A stretch of 64,000 bases of DNA from Capitella teleta (Eukaryota; Annelida; Polychaeta; Capitellidae), in NCBI GenBank assembly GCA_000328365.1, contig KB304553.1:47636-111635 (forward strand), written 5' to 3'. The notes under the pieces were generated by a model, which was given only the letters and a program-made list of their open reading frames with translations, ran no database searches and was not told the DNA's origin. Made by a program: the position numbers and the translations under genes. This document shows positions 23,390 through 37,429 of the stretch, one piece after another. Numbering within the stretch: position 1 is the stretch's first letter; every line of letters begins with the position of its first letter.

Positions 23390-24658
23390 GTGTTAGAAGA
23401 AGATCGAAGAATGCTTCCGCAGTGGCAACCCCAAGAAGACATGGAGTTGTCTCCATACCATCGAAGGTTACAAGAAAAAGAAAAAAACGCTGACACTTAC
23501 ATCAACACCCAACAACTAATGCCAACGAACTCAATGTGTTTTACACCAAATTTGAAAAGGAAGAAGAGGATCTGGTATTCGATCAGCCGGCAATTGCACC
23601 CATCCGATTCGAAGAAGAGGACGTCAGGAGAGTCTTCATGGGAATTCAGCAAGACAGAGCTCAAGGACCGATGGCTTATCTCCCCATCTATACCGAAAGC
23701 TTGCGCATAAAACCTCGCACCTGTTTTCACTGGCCTCTTCAACCGATCACTCGAAAAGAACTGCGTGCCTACTCTATGGAAGTGCTCAATCATCATGCCT
23801 GTGTCCAACCGACAAACTACCAAGAAACTAAATTACTTCCGCCCTGTTGCTCTGACTTTCATAGTGATGAAGCATCAAGCAACTTGTTCTGCGTCGTCTG
23901 CTTCATCAGGTTCAGTTAAGCATGGACTCCAACCAATTTGCTCACAGAGCCAGACGTTGTGGTGTGTCCTCTCTCCGTGCTCCTCAAGATTTACACCGAT
24001 GAACACCGAGCAACGTCTCATGACACCGCGCTTGTTGCACTACTCAGCCTGGCAAAGAACATTTGTACACGTCTCGCATTTCATTAACCAATGCGACAAT
24101 GATGATCTTAAATAGAATAGTACAAAAACCAAGGAGATGTGCTTCGATTTCCGCACTGATAACACCACCATCACACCCAACATTATGAAGGGTCAACCTA
24201 TCGAGCAAGTGACAACATACAAGTACCTCGGCATCACCATTCAATCTGATTTAAAATGGTCATCTCACATCAGTACAGTACACATGCAGTTCAAGAAAGC
24301 CTCAGCCGGCTGTGCCATCTAAGGAAGCTAAAACAATTCCATGCGGACCGTCATCTGCAAGAGCTGTTCTTCACAGCACCCATCGACAACCTTCTCCTCT
24401 TTAATTGGTATTACGGTGTAGGGTGGTAGATACGCCGCCCGAGACCGAAATAAAATCAGCCGGCAAAATCATGAACTCCACCGTGCAGCTCTGGAGAGTA
24501 ACATATCGCCAAAGAATTCATTAATTCACAACCTATTTGATGTTATTATTATCCAGGTCTTAATTATCATATTTATCGAACATTTTACTCATCATTACCT
24601 GTTTGACAAAACCATACCTTCGGGCGAATAAAAGTACCTTATCGTATCTTATCTTACG
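23390..24658 (+). mobile_element. second LINE, decayed and internally deleted
   Basis: The RT is different from its neighbour's. NELNVFYTKFEKEEEDL begins near 23528, then VRRVFMGIQQDRAQGP. A frame change leads to PTLWKCSIIMPVSNRQ and KLNYFRPVALT (23760-23860). A deletion removes the catalytic box. C-terminal KTKEMCFDFRTD and TYKYLGITIQSDLKW (24125-24260) follow. The 3' end is AATAAAAGTACCTTATCGTATC with TTATC repeats. It resembles the Rex1/CR1 group. It is older than the 21-kb copy, with several frame changes. Confidence 0.8.
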
Positions 24659-24815
24659 TGGAAAATGGAGCCCAGTTAATTTGTCGGAAAGCTGACATTA
24701 TGGTGTTTATGGAGTTCATAGCCTGGGGGTAAAGTTTGAAACATCAGCATGTGTTATCAGCCATAAAAAGAACCAGCACATGTTTCCCTTGACGACAAAG
24801 GTGTGTAAAATTATG

Positions 24816-24852
24816 TATTTATTATGATTTACACTGTAAATCATAATAAATA
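24816..24852. repeat. perfect 18-bp-arm palindrome
   Basis: Two 18-base arms surround a single C (left arm ending GATTTACA, right arm starting TGTAAATC) with no mismatch. It lies 85 bp before the AAAT microsatellite. Confidence 0.9.
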
Positions 24853-24935
24853 ATATAATGACCCATTCAAAAATGGGGTGATTAAGCGTAACAAATAAAA
24901 ATGCTCACTAAAAGTCACTGGATGAAATATTGCAA

Positions 24936-25146
<211 letters not shown>

Positions 25147-25179
25147 TAAACTAGAATTAAAAAGCATAACCAAAATAAA

Positions 25180-25645
25180 ATGTTCAACAATAATTAAGTC
25201 GCAAAGTAAAATGTTACAAACACTAGAACAATAATCAGGTGGTAAAGCATAACAAAATTAATGAATGAAAGAACATTTATTTTCTATAGCGTAAAATCTT
25301 GTTCTGAACGCTAATACAATATACGAGATGAAATTACATAAAAGAAAAAAGGTGGGTCTTAAGATAAAAAAAATCAACAGTTCGTGCATGCTTGACATGT
25401 GGTGGCAAAGAATTAAAAAGGAAGGATCCAATATAACTAAAACATGAGGTTTTGACAAGGTGAGACCGAGTGAATGGAATTCGGAGATGTAGTTCATGAC
25501 TGGATCTAAAGTGTTCGATTTTACACATTTACATGAACTAAGTCGCACAGGTACTGCGGTGCATCACCAGTTACGGCCTTGTGCAACAGCAGGCAGATTG
25601 AAGCGTATGCGCTGCTCCACTGGGAGCCAATGTAGCCCACCAATC
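25180..25645 (-). mobile_element. LINE 3' terminal fragment
   Basis: The minus strand encodes the RT C-terminal region found at the end of CR1/L2/Jockey ORF2: SRSHLVKTSC-like, then SFLFNSLPPHVKHARTV and LKTHLF (25340-25500). A short 3' UTR with an ATAGAAAATAAATGTTC stretch follows. It ends against the AAAT array, which probably grew from its 3' tail. Confidence 0.6.
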
Positions 25646-28148
25646 AGTCAAAAGATAAAAGGCTACAAGCAAATAAAGCAAACTAGGTAAGAAGAGGTGG
25701 GGAAATGCGAAAGCAAACACTTGACACTTATTAAATTGTATTTTTTAACAGAAAATTGCCAAACACAAGTTGACGAAGTCAAAGTTCTTGGTACCACTAG
25801 GTATTCACAAATAATACACCAAGGTGATACCACACGGTAGGACAAATTATTACTCATTCATACCGGAGATAATATACATGAGATATAGGTATCATATTGG
25901 GAAGGTCATCACCCCCTATGGGGTATTAATGCAACTATATCACCAGCGCGTATAATCTGGCACGTGCGGCAATCCTTATATATAAGTAGAGAATTCAACA
26001 ATTAAAGTTTTAGTGACCAATCTCTGCATAGCATCAATTATCCTGAAAATCGCACCATCACAGACGATGATATCTGATCATCTGAGTCATACGGTAGTAA
26101 CTCTCTATATATGCACATGTATTAGCGTGATCCAGTAAGCAAATGGTCGACGTAACATCTTCCTTTGGTGCTGAACCCTTCCCCCACCCTTAGCAGCCAT
26201 TCTTGTTGTCCCAACCCCCAATGGTTCCCAAACCCCGTGGATCTCCATTGAATAGGAGGCACCCGAATGATCAAGAATCATGTTCTTGCCTTTCTCTGTT
26301 TGTCCAAACAAATTGCAATTAATTGCTGCTTATAGACGTGTCTTGCTAGCTTTCTTCAGCTGCGCACGTGACATGTTGGTGCGTGGTGGAAATAGAAGGT
26401 TATCTGGTTTTGCGCTCATTGTTTATTACGATGTGAATCCTGCTGAAGGGTGCATTGCTTTTCATGAACTCTATTATTATATAACAGGCTTCACTATGCT
26501 GCGAAGTAATAAAGTCCCACTAAATAGCAAGCGCGCAGCGATTCATCATGTTTCACATGTAACCGAGTAAATCCACTTCTTTAAATGCTACATGTACTAA
26601 TAAATATGATGAATTTCCAATAACACCAATTGCTGAGAATGTTGAAGCCTTTCGGGTAATCATGCGGATAATTATGCGTGTACCTGGTATTTGACAGATG
26701 CAGCTGACCAGCGTAGGTGTATAAATACAGGTCACTTGCGCATCTGAGAGGCCAATCCAAATAATTATAACCTCACGGCAATGAAACCACGACAAACAAA
26801 TCGTTCGTTAACTCATGCAGACAAATCTCCTAATAATCATAATTTATTCGTATAAATAAATAAACAGGATTATAGTAGGTGAAAGAATGAAAATCGCCAT
26901 GAACATCGCCAATAGAATGGGACAAGACTCCAACCCTTAAAAAAAATATGAAATCAATCTCGCTGGATACGTCTGAGTGTGGTCGGCAATTTGGTGAACC
27001 GTATCAGGGATAATAATTCATCTTCAAGTCAGAATTCCAGACAGGTCTCATATGTTTACAAATACATTGAGAGGTTTGTTTTGCGACTCGGGCGAAAGGC
27101 CCCCAGCACAGCACAGCACAGCACTTCTATAACTATGCACAACATTATGCAACACATACATATAAGTTGGATCATTCACCTGTATGACATCATCATGGCT
27201 CTGTGCGATCCTCTTCGATGCGAACTCTTCTTGCAGATACATTAGAACGCAGGTATTGTTATTCTGTTAATGCATTTATGTTGTATGCAATCGAAGGATC
27301 AGCATATAAATTGTGATGCTCTCAAGTACTTTGAAGTTACATATCCCTGTGTACTTTCTATTAATATTCTACCGGTTTCTAGTGAGCCAAGAGACAAGCA
27401 ATTTCCAGCCTATTACTTCTCTGTGCGTAAAGCATAGCCTTTGTTCTACTCTGTTTAATCTGCGATTTTTATCCTCTTAACTTGGGAGAACATAATTACG
27501 GTGTTCTCCGGAAGCGAAGGACAGCAACAACTACATAATTATTGCACATAATTATGCCGATCATATTTAAGTATCAAGGATGTTTCTTGTTTTTTGTTTT
27601 TTTTTTTTTTCTTTTTTTTTTTCTTTTTTTTTCTTTCTCATGTGACAGAGCTTGTTTGTGTATTAATTCCGACAAACATGAAGCTATTGCTGCAAATAAT
27701 GTGAATCTGTAAACTTAATAGATACATTTTTTTTTTTCATTTGTGTGAGATATACAATTTAATTTCTGTACCAACATATTTTTTCCATAAAACATTTCGT
27801 TATAAAATATGGTGTAAATAAGATTGATCTGCCTAATTCGATCGCGAATGTTTGGTGTAACCAGGGATGAATGTTAGCGAGGTGAGTGACCATGCAGACT
27901 TACATATAGCTCTGATTCGTTATGATAATGATCTTCGGGTTTCAAATAAAACGTGAAATTTAAACGGTATGAATTATAAATTAATCCAATAACAGACCAT
28001 AGCATTTATAAAACACGATCGTTTATTTACACAGGCAATTTGCACCATCACTGCACTAGAATTAGCATGAAAGAGCCATTTTGGTTCTTGCTTGCGGTTC
28101 TATGTGCACATAAAGCAGTGACGTCAGCAGTGTTTGTGCATAACGTCT
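25646..28148. other. no gene recognised
   Basis: Intergenic region downstream of the peptide-precursor gene. It contains a poly-T/C tract at 27588-27640 and short chance reading frames. A possible exon-like minus-strand segment at about 27190-27245 (open frame with a GTGAAT donor) could not be linked to anything. Confidence 0.4.
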
Positions 28149-30018
28149 TCACCAGCAGTTAACGGCGTGGAAGAAGCATTTCCGGATGGCTGATCGCTTG
28201 TGCAACAACGTTGAGAGGTCATCTTCTCTGATCCCGCGTTCCCTCGCGTCCTCGATGACGGAATCAATCAGTCGTAGGATTAGGCGATTAGTATAGTCAG
28301 TGGGACTCTGGACCTGAGGAGGAGAATGGATACAATTCACCGATTGTGGTCATAGTATAGCAGGGTATCAAAATATCATTAAATTGCGGGGCAGTCAAAG
28401 GTATTGTGAATTAGTATTATGATCACATATTTGATCCATAACCAAAACAGCTCTTCTCAAAACAGCACTCCTTAAATTCTACCTAAATGTCAGCGTCATT
28501 TCAACCCAACAGTGTGTGTCATGCTGATGACTACTTGTGAATGCATGCTTGATTCCTCCACCGTCGTCGCCACATTGCAGCGCAGAGAGTGCCGTGACCT
28601 GCCGGCAGGTAAGCAGGAGTTAAGTGCCTTACCCAAAGACATAGGGTTGGTTGCTGGCTTCGAACCTCCAGTGGCCAGTGTCAAGCCTTAACAAGCCCTG
28701 GCAAGCACGCTAACGGCTCGTCCACCATTTCTCCTCTTGACTCACTATGCCCACCAAAAAAAAAAAAAACGACAATGACTATTTCACTAACTCACAAACA
28801 ATAATTAAGTTAAAAATGCATGCCCCTCTTTCGAATCCATCACATCATTTTCATGTGAATCATCTGTGAGTTTTCATGTGACTTCTTTTGAACTTATTAT
28901 GCGTGGGCATTTCGTTGCAGGTGAGGACCGATTGAAGTTGCTTTTGATCTTCTTATCCGACGTTTCTATGCTTTTTCGGAGTCTTATTGACACAATCAAA
29001 GAACGGGAAGACCATAATTTTGACAATAATTATAATGCCACGTATCGAGTTTAGACTTAAATATTCGCGTAGAAAATGTGCCACGAAAATTGAACGCAAT
29101 TAACATTGGTCAATAATGTATATTCTAGCTCAGATAATAGATAACATATATGTACGCGGAATTTTCTTGCAGAGAACAAAACCCGAAAGAAGACAAACGA
29201 GACATGGAATAATCCCTCGCATAAGCGACCCTCCGAGGGTCACGAGGTCAGTCCTGGAATATCAGGGGAGCCTCGATCAATTGTAATACGGTAGCGCTCG
29301 GTTATCCTTTGCTTAGCATACCTGATACCTTCATCAGAAATTGCATAATGTCTCGTAGTGGATATGTTTTCAGTTATTCTTGATCGCAATTGGATTGCGC
29401 GTCTTACAAACAGTGTAGGCTTTGTTTGTTACTCGTGATATTATGTCTGGAAGCAACAACATCGTAGACATGTATAGAAGCCAAGACGGCCGTCAATTAA
29501 GCTGAACACGCCGCGTAGGTCTCCGTGCCGCGTAATCTGTCACTCCTCTCAGTCATATATCAGCCAAGAAAATGAAGAAATATCAAATGTGAAGTCCGAT
29601 CAGGGCTCAGGGTGGCCGCCTTTGAAACACAAGCGAATTGCGCTTGTCCGGGAAATCCACGCGAACGCTGAAAGATGGGCTCTGCAAGTAATCGAGGCTC
29701 TGAGGCTGACCAGTGTAGAGCCCGATAAATGACCACTGGGCAGCTACTCACAGACTCACTGGGCAACCAGGGTCATCTAATTAGGGTGGGCTGAGGATGG
29801 GACTGTTCGATAACAATATTTATGACGTGAATCCAGGTGAGTGGGAATATTGTGTTGCATACACACTTTTCTTCTTTGTGCTATAGACATGCCTGTGGTC
29901 TTTTATATCGTTTTGGTCCAGAACTCTGCAGAATACGCTGAAGAATTTAGAAATTTGTGCGAAACTGTGATGCTTTTATTCTGTTAGTGCAAATATTTTT
30001 ATTTTTTTTTTTTTTTTT

Positions 30019-30050
<32 letters not shown>

Positions 30051-33000
30051 NNNNNNNNNNNNNNNNNNNNNNNNNNNNNNNNNNNNNNNNNNNNNNNNNN
30101 AAAGCGTGTCGTGAATCAACCATTGCGAGTTTATTGCTTTTCTGATCCGAAGACGAACCAGTTCACCGACGAACGTTGAGTGAAGAAGACGGATGTTATT
30201 TAAGGTGGCTTCGCCTGCGATTAGGGGCCAAAAAGCGATGCAAATGAATTTATCTGAATTCTGACTCTGGAACTTTATTCTACTCGTGTATATGGTGCCA
30301 TGAGAGCTGAACGATCGAACGCATTAGGTACTATTGTGAATAGATTAGGTCTATTTTAATGTGATGGCTCTTTGAAGGAGTCACCACTTCACTGCAATGC
30401 ATATTATACATATCTTGATCATATTTTTACCCCTTTATCAGAATGACCGTGCTGATAAGACGCCACTATGCTGACATCAGCCTATATCAAAACGGCAGTT
30501 CATTAGCACAGTTTGTAATTAACAAGCAAATTTGTCGTCTGAAAGGGGTTAAGCCCCAAATTCACTTGAAGTATTTAGAAGTTTACTTGAAAAGGCAAAA
30601 TGTTGAGCAGCTAAAAAATAATGTGTGAAAATATGAATTAAATATCAATAGAAATGTGTAAGCTACAAATGTCCATAGAACTTAGTTACCGTGCGATTTC
30701 AGTACTTACAAGCACTACCTTTCGAGGTATTATTGTATGATGAAGTTGCATGTGGCCTTTATAATTAACAGGGGCGAGTCGTGCCTCGCGAAATAACCCT
30801 AAAACCAAATGCCAAATCGGAACGTTCCACCCACGTAATATTCCCCTGTACCATCAATGTACCATCAGATATTTCTATAGTTCTAATTTTACATGCGCTC
30901 CCGTTATTTGCATTTAGTTAACATAATATAAATCTGTCCAATCAGAGCATGATATTATCGGCCGAATTGTTGTTCTTGTGAGTTAACAGTAGACACGTAG
31001 TCTACTTTACCCAAAACGACTGAAACAGTCCAACGAATATATTCGCCCAATTTAACCAATTTAATCAGATCAGCAGCACAGTAATGCTTTGTTTCACCCA
31101 ATGTTCCAGGACCAATTCCATGAATGTAGTTTAACTTGGCTTAACAAGGTTAAGCTGATCCATACAATGATTAGTTTAAGTGATTTCATGAACATGGGTT
31201 GAACTACCTTGGGTTTGACGATACCTATGACTATGGTTTAAGTGCTCAGCGTGAGACAATATCACAGTTCAACAATGAACAGCACAAAAATTATGCAATT
31301 TGAGAATTGAAAAAATTGCGTGAAAAATTTTACTTATTCCATCTCGGATCCCTTTTCTTCCTTTCTGATACACAGAAATCCCGCCATTAATAATTCAATA
31401 AAAACATCGGCACCCTCAAATTCGGGATTCTCGCGGGTTATCATAACGCACTCAACTGACAATGACAACGAACGAACTTTAGCGCCTTCACTTCGAGATT
31501 TCAAAATCGTTCATATTTTTTTTAACCAATAATATCGTGTCAAAATAGGATAAATAACGAACTTTAAAGAGATCTGCGACATATTTTAGCCATATATCTC
31601 TACTGTTATCGCGCGCGGTCATAGTATAGTCTGGGTTATTGAAGTTCGATCGTCAGCATCGGCAGGGAATGTTGGTAGTATTTTGGTTAAGTCACATTCG
31701 TGAAATCGGATTGGCCGCTCAGCGCGAGTTAACCCCTACGTTTTCGCTAATCTAACCCTAACTTTAATCCAAGCTAAACTAAGTTCAAGAAATCGGGCCC
31801 AGGGCTATTTTCAGATTTCTTTGATTTTGGACCAATGGTTCTATCACACCACACATGACGATACTCCCTTGTTGAAAGCAAAAAAGAACTTTATCTGTCA
31901 ACTTCTTTTGTTCTTTGTTTTATTGTTGTGGGGTCGTTATCAATGATCTGCATTGATTTCTTAAAAGGCCTCTAGACAAGGTGTGGCGGCTGCCTTCTTT
32001 GAAATGATCTTCAATCGGAAATGAATTTCTATTCTCAAGGATCTTTCGGCCACTCGCTTGCGTGAACACACATCATTCAATCAAGCCGTATATTTGAATT
32101 CTATAGACAAAGCTTTTGATTGGCTAATTTTACTTTGGTCGATAGCCTATGGAGAGTTTTCCTGCGATAATTGCATGAACAATACTCTCGTGAAATCTCG
32201 CGCATGCGCGGTGTGCCGCGGACCACAATTTTGAGATCAAGAACGCTCACTGCGCCGATATAGCGAAACTAGAGCAGAGGTAGCGCCACCAAGTGGGAAG
32301 CCGGGTTCCGCACTGACGCGCTCAGGTTGGAGTCATTGCCTTACACAGGAGATCGTAGAACCGCTTCGCTGTGTGCTTGGTGTAGGATTAATAAACATAT
32401 ATTTAGGAAGGAAATATGAATGAGACATCGTCAGTTAGTTACATGATGTTGAATATTTTCAGCCACATTTTAACTCCTGGGCTGATATCGAACGATGGGT
32501 TTAGAGCCCTGAATAACGATCGACATATCGGGTCAAGAAAACACCTGAAGTGCAGTCAATGAACTTTTTTTAATTCGAGATTAATTATAGAAACCATTTT
32601 CTATATATGATATGAAACATGTGAGATTTAAAATGAAAATACAGACACGCAAAAAAAGAGCATGCACGAGTATCTGATGAAAAAGTAAATGGAAAAAATA
32701 TATATAATCACATGTTCAACTTAATGGCTTTTCTACTTGTCTTTTGATTTGGACCCATAAATTAAACGACGAAAATGGTTCTTTGTGGAAGCGGAAAAAT
32801 TGGCACTTCTTGTCCTCTGCAAAGTTTTATGAATTCCAAATAGATTATAATATAAGTTTTATCTCTTCTTAGACATCTTGGTAGCCGTGAACAGCACTAG
32901 CAATTACCACAGTGTCCGATTGAGACTGTACGCGAGAAAATCAAAAATAAGTTTGAATCAAATTCGTCTCGAAATTCTTTGGTTCTATCAAAGTTATTTC

Positions 33001-36000
33001 GAAGAACGAGAATTGGTATGGATGGTAAACATTATATTGGTATCAGTTGTACAATGTATTGCTGAAGCAATGTCGTTCTCGTGCATGTGAATGCGTGCTT
33101 CAACGGTGAGAGTATTTTGATCTTGTCATTAACGTAAGATTGAAGACATTGTGAAAACAAACCGGCGCTCACGTGACTCTTAACCGGGAATCAGTGCCAC
33201 ACCAGTCGAGTGCGTGTCAATCAAGATGCAACGTCAGAGTGGGACGTCGAAGTGTGTTCACTGTTCATGAACGAAGGAAATTTACTCTTTTGAAGCACCA
33301 CACTAATCCCTCCCACCCCATTCCTCTTTCCTGCATTGCGTAACCCCCCCCCCCTTCCCCGTATGTCCTTCTCTGTGGATACTGTCCAGTCGCCCACAGG
33401 TGTTTTTCTTCTAATGCACATTTGATACTATCAAAAAATATCCGTCCTTGTTGAACTTAGACAACAAACATTCCTCACAGGTATCATTTTGCCGAACAAG
33501 ATTCATAATATTAGCTATAGCCTACATCATTGTAGAGTTTATAGTTATCCTGTTTACTCTGTTCCGATGGAATTCATCGACCTCAGCGACATGCAATTCC
33601 TGTTTAACAGGCTCAGATCATATGGATGTGATAGAGTGATTAAACACCCAGGCGTGGCCCTATTACCCGCCGCCGCAGCTGGTCTCAAAGAATTGCTCTT
33701 TGGTGTGCTTTGTTTCTGATTAAAATCCTTGATTGGGCACGGACCTGAGCTTCAAGAACGCACGATCGGATCATCGTGAATGAGAGCAGGAAGAACCATT
33801 GAACTCTCTTGTGTGCATTTGCCGTATATAATGATGATGCATATCCACCAACTTAAGAGGTTGCTTCTTCCAAGTGAACGAACTCAGGTGTTTCGGATTT
33901 TATTGCTCTGTCTGTAGTTGGTCACACGGTCTTTGCGATGGGCTCACTCTCTATGTTCTATGCGACAGTACGCCTCACTTTGATTCAGTTTGGTGTCCAG
34001 TCTGGTCAGTAATGGAGACGATGTGTGCACTCTGTCAGTTATATTTTCATCATTCCTGCTGGGTTTATTTATAGAACTATACATGTATAAATAAAACTTG
34101 CACACGCCACCCTCGTTCGTCCCGCCATGTTGACCAATCAGCAAAATCGGCACGTTTTGAGCTGAACAAAGGTGGAGATTTAACGATTATTCTTGAAACG
34201 ATTAGGTGGAGATGTAGATTACGTACTCAGAGAGCAACGTGAGCGCATTTTATGATTATAAGCGCGATTGCGTGGACCACAAGTGAAATCTCCTTGTGGT
34301 GCCTCCTTGATCATCCAACATTTCACCTGAATTGGCTCAATGGTTGCCTACATAATTGCACGGCCTTGAAGTACCTCCGTATCGAAGTATCCACGAGTAT
34401 AACACTATTGGGTGAACAGGTATGAGTACGCTGGTTAAACCCACATCACACCTAAGGCTCTTAGCTGCATCTCTATGAAATCGTCTGACCTTTTGTTTCT
34501 TTTTTTTGCATTCTTCATTATACATCATTTATTTCGTTACAATTTCCATGGGGGGAAGAGAAGGAAAACACAATGAAATTAGATAGGCCAAAATTAAGAG
34601 ACAATTAGACCATTAACATTAAAAAAAAAAAAACGTAATGTTATTATGTTGACAAAGTACAGACATTTCTCTATAATAAAAAGTAGTACAAACAATATTC
34701 GCTGTGATCTCACTTGAATAACACTTCAGGACAAAATTTGTCCTGAAGGGTTATATTAATAATATTAATAATATAATATTAATAATTATTTAAAAATAAT
34801 ATTAATAATATTTATTAATTTCTTTAAAAGCCCATAAAAGTACATAAAAAGTTTCAATGCGCTTAAAATGGATGTGTTAAAAACCGCATCTGAAAAGTTG
34901 AGTCTTGGGTTGTCTTTTAAAACAATTTCGAGAAGTAAATAATAGAACGTAGATCGAGAGGCAGATCATTTCAAGTTTAAACCCATAGTGGGTAAAAGAG
35001 TATTGTCCAACACGGGTATTAAGAGCAGTGGGTAAAATCGTAAATGGGTCATTTGCAGAGCACAGACTGTGTACGTATACATATGATCAGAACCAGAGCA
35101 CGACTTCTTTCTACTTCTTAATAAGGTGGCAGGCTTCTGACACCTTGAATCGCAAAAGAAATGATTTTCCTTACTCAAACTGTATTTCGGACAGCATTGG
35201 CCATGAACGTCTGCACACGTCTTAATTATGATTTAAATTCGTCATACTCGGTGAGCTTTGATTGTCGGCCAGGTTAAATACTTATTGTCTTGCCTCTGAG
35301 AGCGTCTTGTCGGGTGATGAAGTTGAGAACTAGCCTCCGTCTTCACCCATCCATCGTTGCAGACTATTTACTAACATCAGCAGATGGCAGTTATTTCTTG
35401 TAGAGACAGGACTTACTTTGCCCAAGGAAAAGTCACCATAACCTGTATATGAACTCGATCGATCGCAGCCCATGTGAATCTTATTAGTGTCAATAGACGT
35501 CGCCATTTGTCGATGACGAAATCCACACAACATTCTTTATTGGTGAAAGATTTCAGAATTCGATTTTGTCAACCGGATTTCCTATCGTTATTTAGATTGC
35601 TTTTAGCTTAAGGGGAGGAGATGTTCGAATACGGAGAGACATTTGAATTGGCCAGGCTTCATAATGTTTGACATTCTGATGAATAAATAGTTTAAACTTC
35701 TTCATATCGTATTTTATACAAAGCTGATCAATGCAGCACAAAGACACAATTAAACGCACATCTGGAGAAAACAAACTGCTTTTCTCTGGTTTCGTCTGAG
35801 ATCGGAGCATTGGGTGGCTTTGTGATGGAAGTATTTGCACTCAAGGTTATAGTTGGAAACAAGTATGTGTTGAGATTATAATGCAAAGCGTCACAATCCA
35901 ACCCCTCCCCCGCAGCCCTAGTTATGCTGTATCTGTTCATTGACAGAGCCAATCATACCAACACGACAATAAACAGGAGAGGAAGTCATCATCCGCAGCT

Positions 36001-37429
36001 GAGGTCGATATACTGCCAATGTGTCGTCAAAATGCGTGTCCATCCTCCTCATTGGCGGTTCATGGAGCTCATCTTGAATGCTTCGTCTGCGTTTAATGTT
36101 GGTCACGTGGCCTTTTAATGGCCTTCGTATCATTCGCTGCACACGAGACCCGCCATTGTTCACCGAAATGATGAACGATGACGGAAATTTGAAGCTCCTG
36201 CCACTCAATATTTTCAATTAAAGTTGCAGAGAAAACTCTTTCGGGATGGACCTCTGCGCGCAGAGTATGTTTGTGCAAATGACGACGCATGATGTCTAGT
36301 ACCTACGTGCTACGATGAAGTCACTCTATTGAATCTTGTGTCGTAGTTACCGGGGCTTGCCGACGTTTTTCGATGTTTAGGCAACCCAACGATGCTCTCC
36401 AATCTGCATGTCGTCAACGGAGATAGCGGACTCGAGTGTTCAGCATGCTCACCAGGTGTTCATTTTGCTGCTTTATTTTTTATCTATTCACTTCGATAAT
36501 ATATGCCCCGCTTTACATAGAACTAGTCAAAAGTGAACAAAACTGAACATACCATGCTGTGATACTAAAAATGAGTCATTCAAATCACAAATGTTATACA
36601 TGTAAATTATTGTGATTACAAAAAAGATATAACTGAGTGCACTAATTGTTGATAATGTGCCATACAAAATTAATCATTGCATCATTTATATGTGTTGCTT
36701 GTTTCTCGTTACTTATTTATCAACACTCAGCTATGTTTTCAAACGACGGCTTGCGATTTTGGGACGAAGTAGACAACCGAAGAAGGAGGAAACAAAATGA
36801 AATGCCGTCATGACAGTGACTGTCTGTATTTCTCGGAGAAGGAAATCGTAAAACTCTTTCCCTGGTTACCATTCCGTCCCAGAATCCAGCCACGGCGAAA
36901 TTAAACAGCGATTGCATGCGAAGGTGCGTGATCGAAAACCAGCTGTGGTATAGCCACTCGGGTGTTATGAGTAGGACATGAAATGGCTCGTTACAATAAG
37001 CTCTAATCTTTACTTTATTGCTTTAATCAGCATTTCATTACTTGCATCACGTCGGTATAGATTTGAAAATCAAGACGTGATATACACCTCAAACAAGCGC
37101 ATGCATGTAAATTTAGATAGCCCCGTTGTAGAGTAAGTTTTGGGGATGTTCACGTAAATTACAAACAGGGATTGAGTCGTCAAATCCGCCAGTGTATATG
37201 GGGGCAGATCTCAAGAGTACTTGGAAACATTCAAGAGTTTCCCCCTTCACTTCCCCGAGTAAGTATTTGCAGCGTACATTGGTGGAATTAAAATACAATG
37301 TTTTACCTCCGCGTTGAGATCCGCGCCGAAGAAGGGCTGCTCCGGAACCCTTCGCTTCGTGATGACCGCAGAGTCTGCCGTCACAAGACTTGCGAACAGC
37401 ACAGCAACCAGCACCAAGTGACGTACCAT
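28149..37429 (-). CDS. Somatostatin/allatostatin-C-like neuropeptide precursor, two exons
   Basis: Exons (minus): 37429-37307 and 28313-28149, joined at phase 0 (GAG|GTAAAA donor, pyrimidine-rich CTCAG acceptor), giving 95 residues. Residues 1-18 form a signal peptide (MVRHLVLVAVLFASLVTA). A spacer with basic site KRR (25-27) and an amphipathic helix follow. Then K80-R81 precedes the C-terminal peptide SAIRKCFFHAVNCW and the stop. Two Cys enclosing six residues, an aromatic pair after the first Cys, one aromatic residue after the second, and position at the very end of the precursor are the layout of allatostatin-C/somatostatin-type peptides. These are secreted ligands of class A GPCRs. The ring residues differ from known CYFNPISC. 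The intron is 8993 bp and spans an assembly gap, so exon pairing is inferred from phase and precursor logic. I am less sure of family than of peptide nature. Confidence 0.72.
28540..28730 (-). repeat. tRNA-derived SINE
   Basis: On the minus strand there is a perfect B box GGTTCGAAGCC (28656-28666), preceded about 45 bases upstream by an A-box-like TTAGCGTGCTTGCC. It is followed by GGTAAGGCACTTAACTCC, a segment common in animal tRNA-SINE bodies. It lies in the large intron of the peptide-precursor gene. Confidence 0.6.
30000..30100. other. poly-T tract running into 50-N assembly gap
   Basis: About 50 T with few interruptions abut N 30051-30100. The gap is probably a homopolymer assembly break. 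It lies within the precursor gene's intron. Confidence 0.95.
30101..34690. other. intron interior, no gene recognised
   Basis: Mostly unassignable AT-rich DNA. A GC-richer patch at 32180-32400 contains a 12-base palindrome CGCGCATGCGCG (32199-32210) matching the NRF1 binding consensus. A 48-codon frame beginning at 32416 follows it. No domain is visible. Confidence 0.35.
34690..35215 (-). repeat. interspersed repeat (LINE/SINE 3' type) with palindrome
   Basis: Contains a perfect 12-bp-arm palindrome at 34724-34748 (CTTCAGGACAAA / TTTGTCCTGAAG), an AATATTAATAAT run, a CAATGCGCTTAAAATG box and downstream sequence of the kind seen in the 16.6-kb repeat. No coding frame is intact. Confidence 0.4.
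35216..37306. other. proximal part of the large intron, nothing recognised
   Basis: Open frames up to 99 codons (for example minus 36217-35918) show no domain, and their flanks lack consistent splice sites. Confidence 0.35.

Noticed and set aside
23497-23823. Minus-strand 108-codon frame
   Set aside because: Antisense shadow of the second LINE's RT.
26105-26311. Gly-rich minus-strand frame resembling a peptide precursor
   Set aside because: No signal peptide or recognisable motif. All three frames are open locally.
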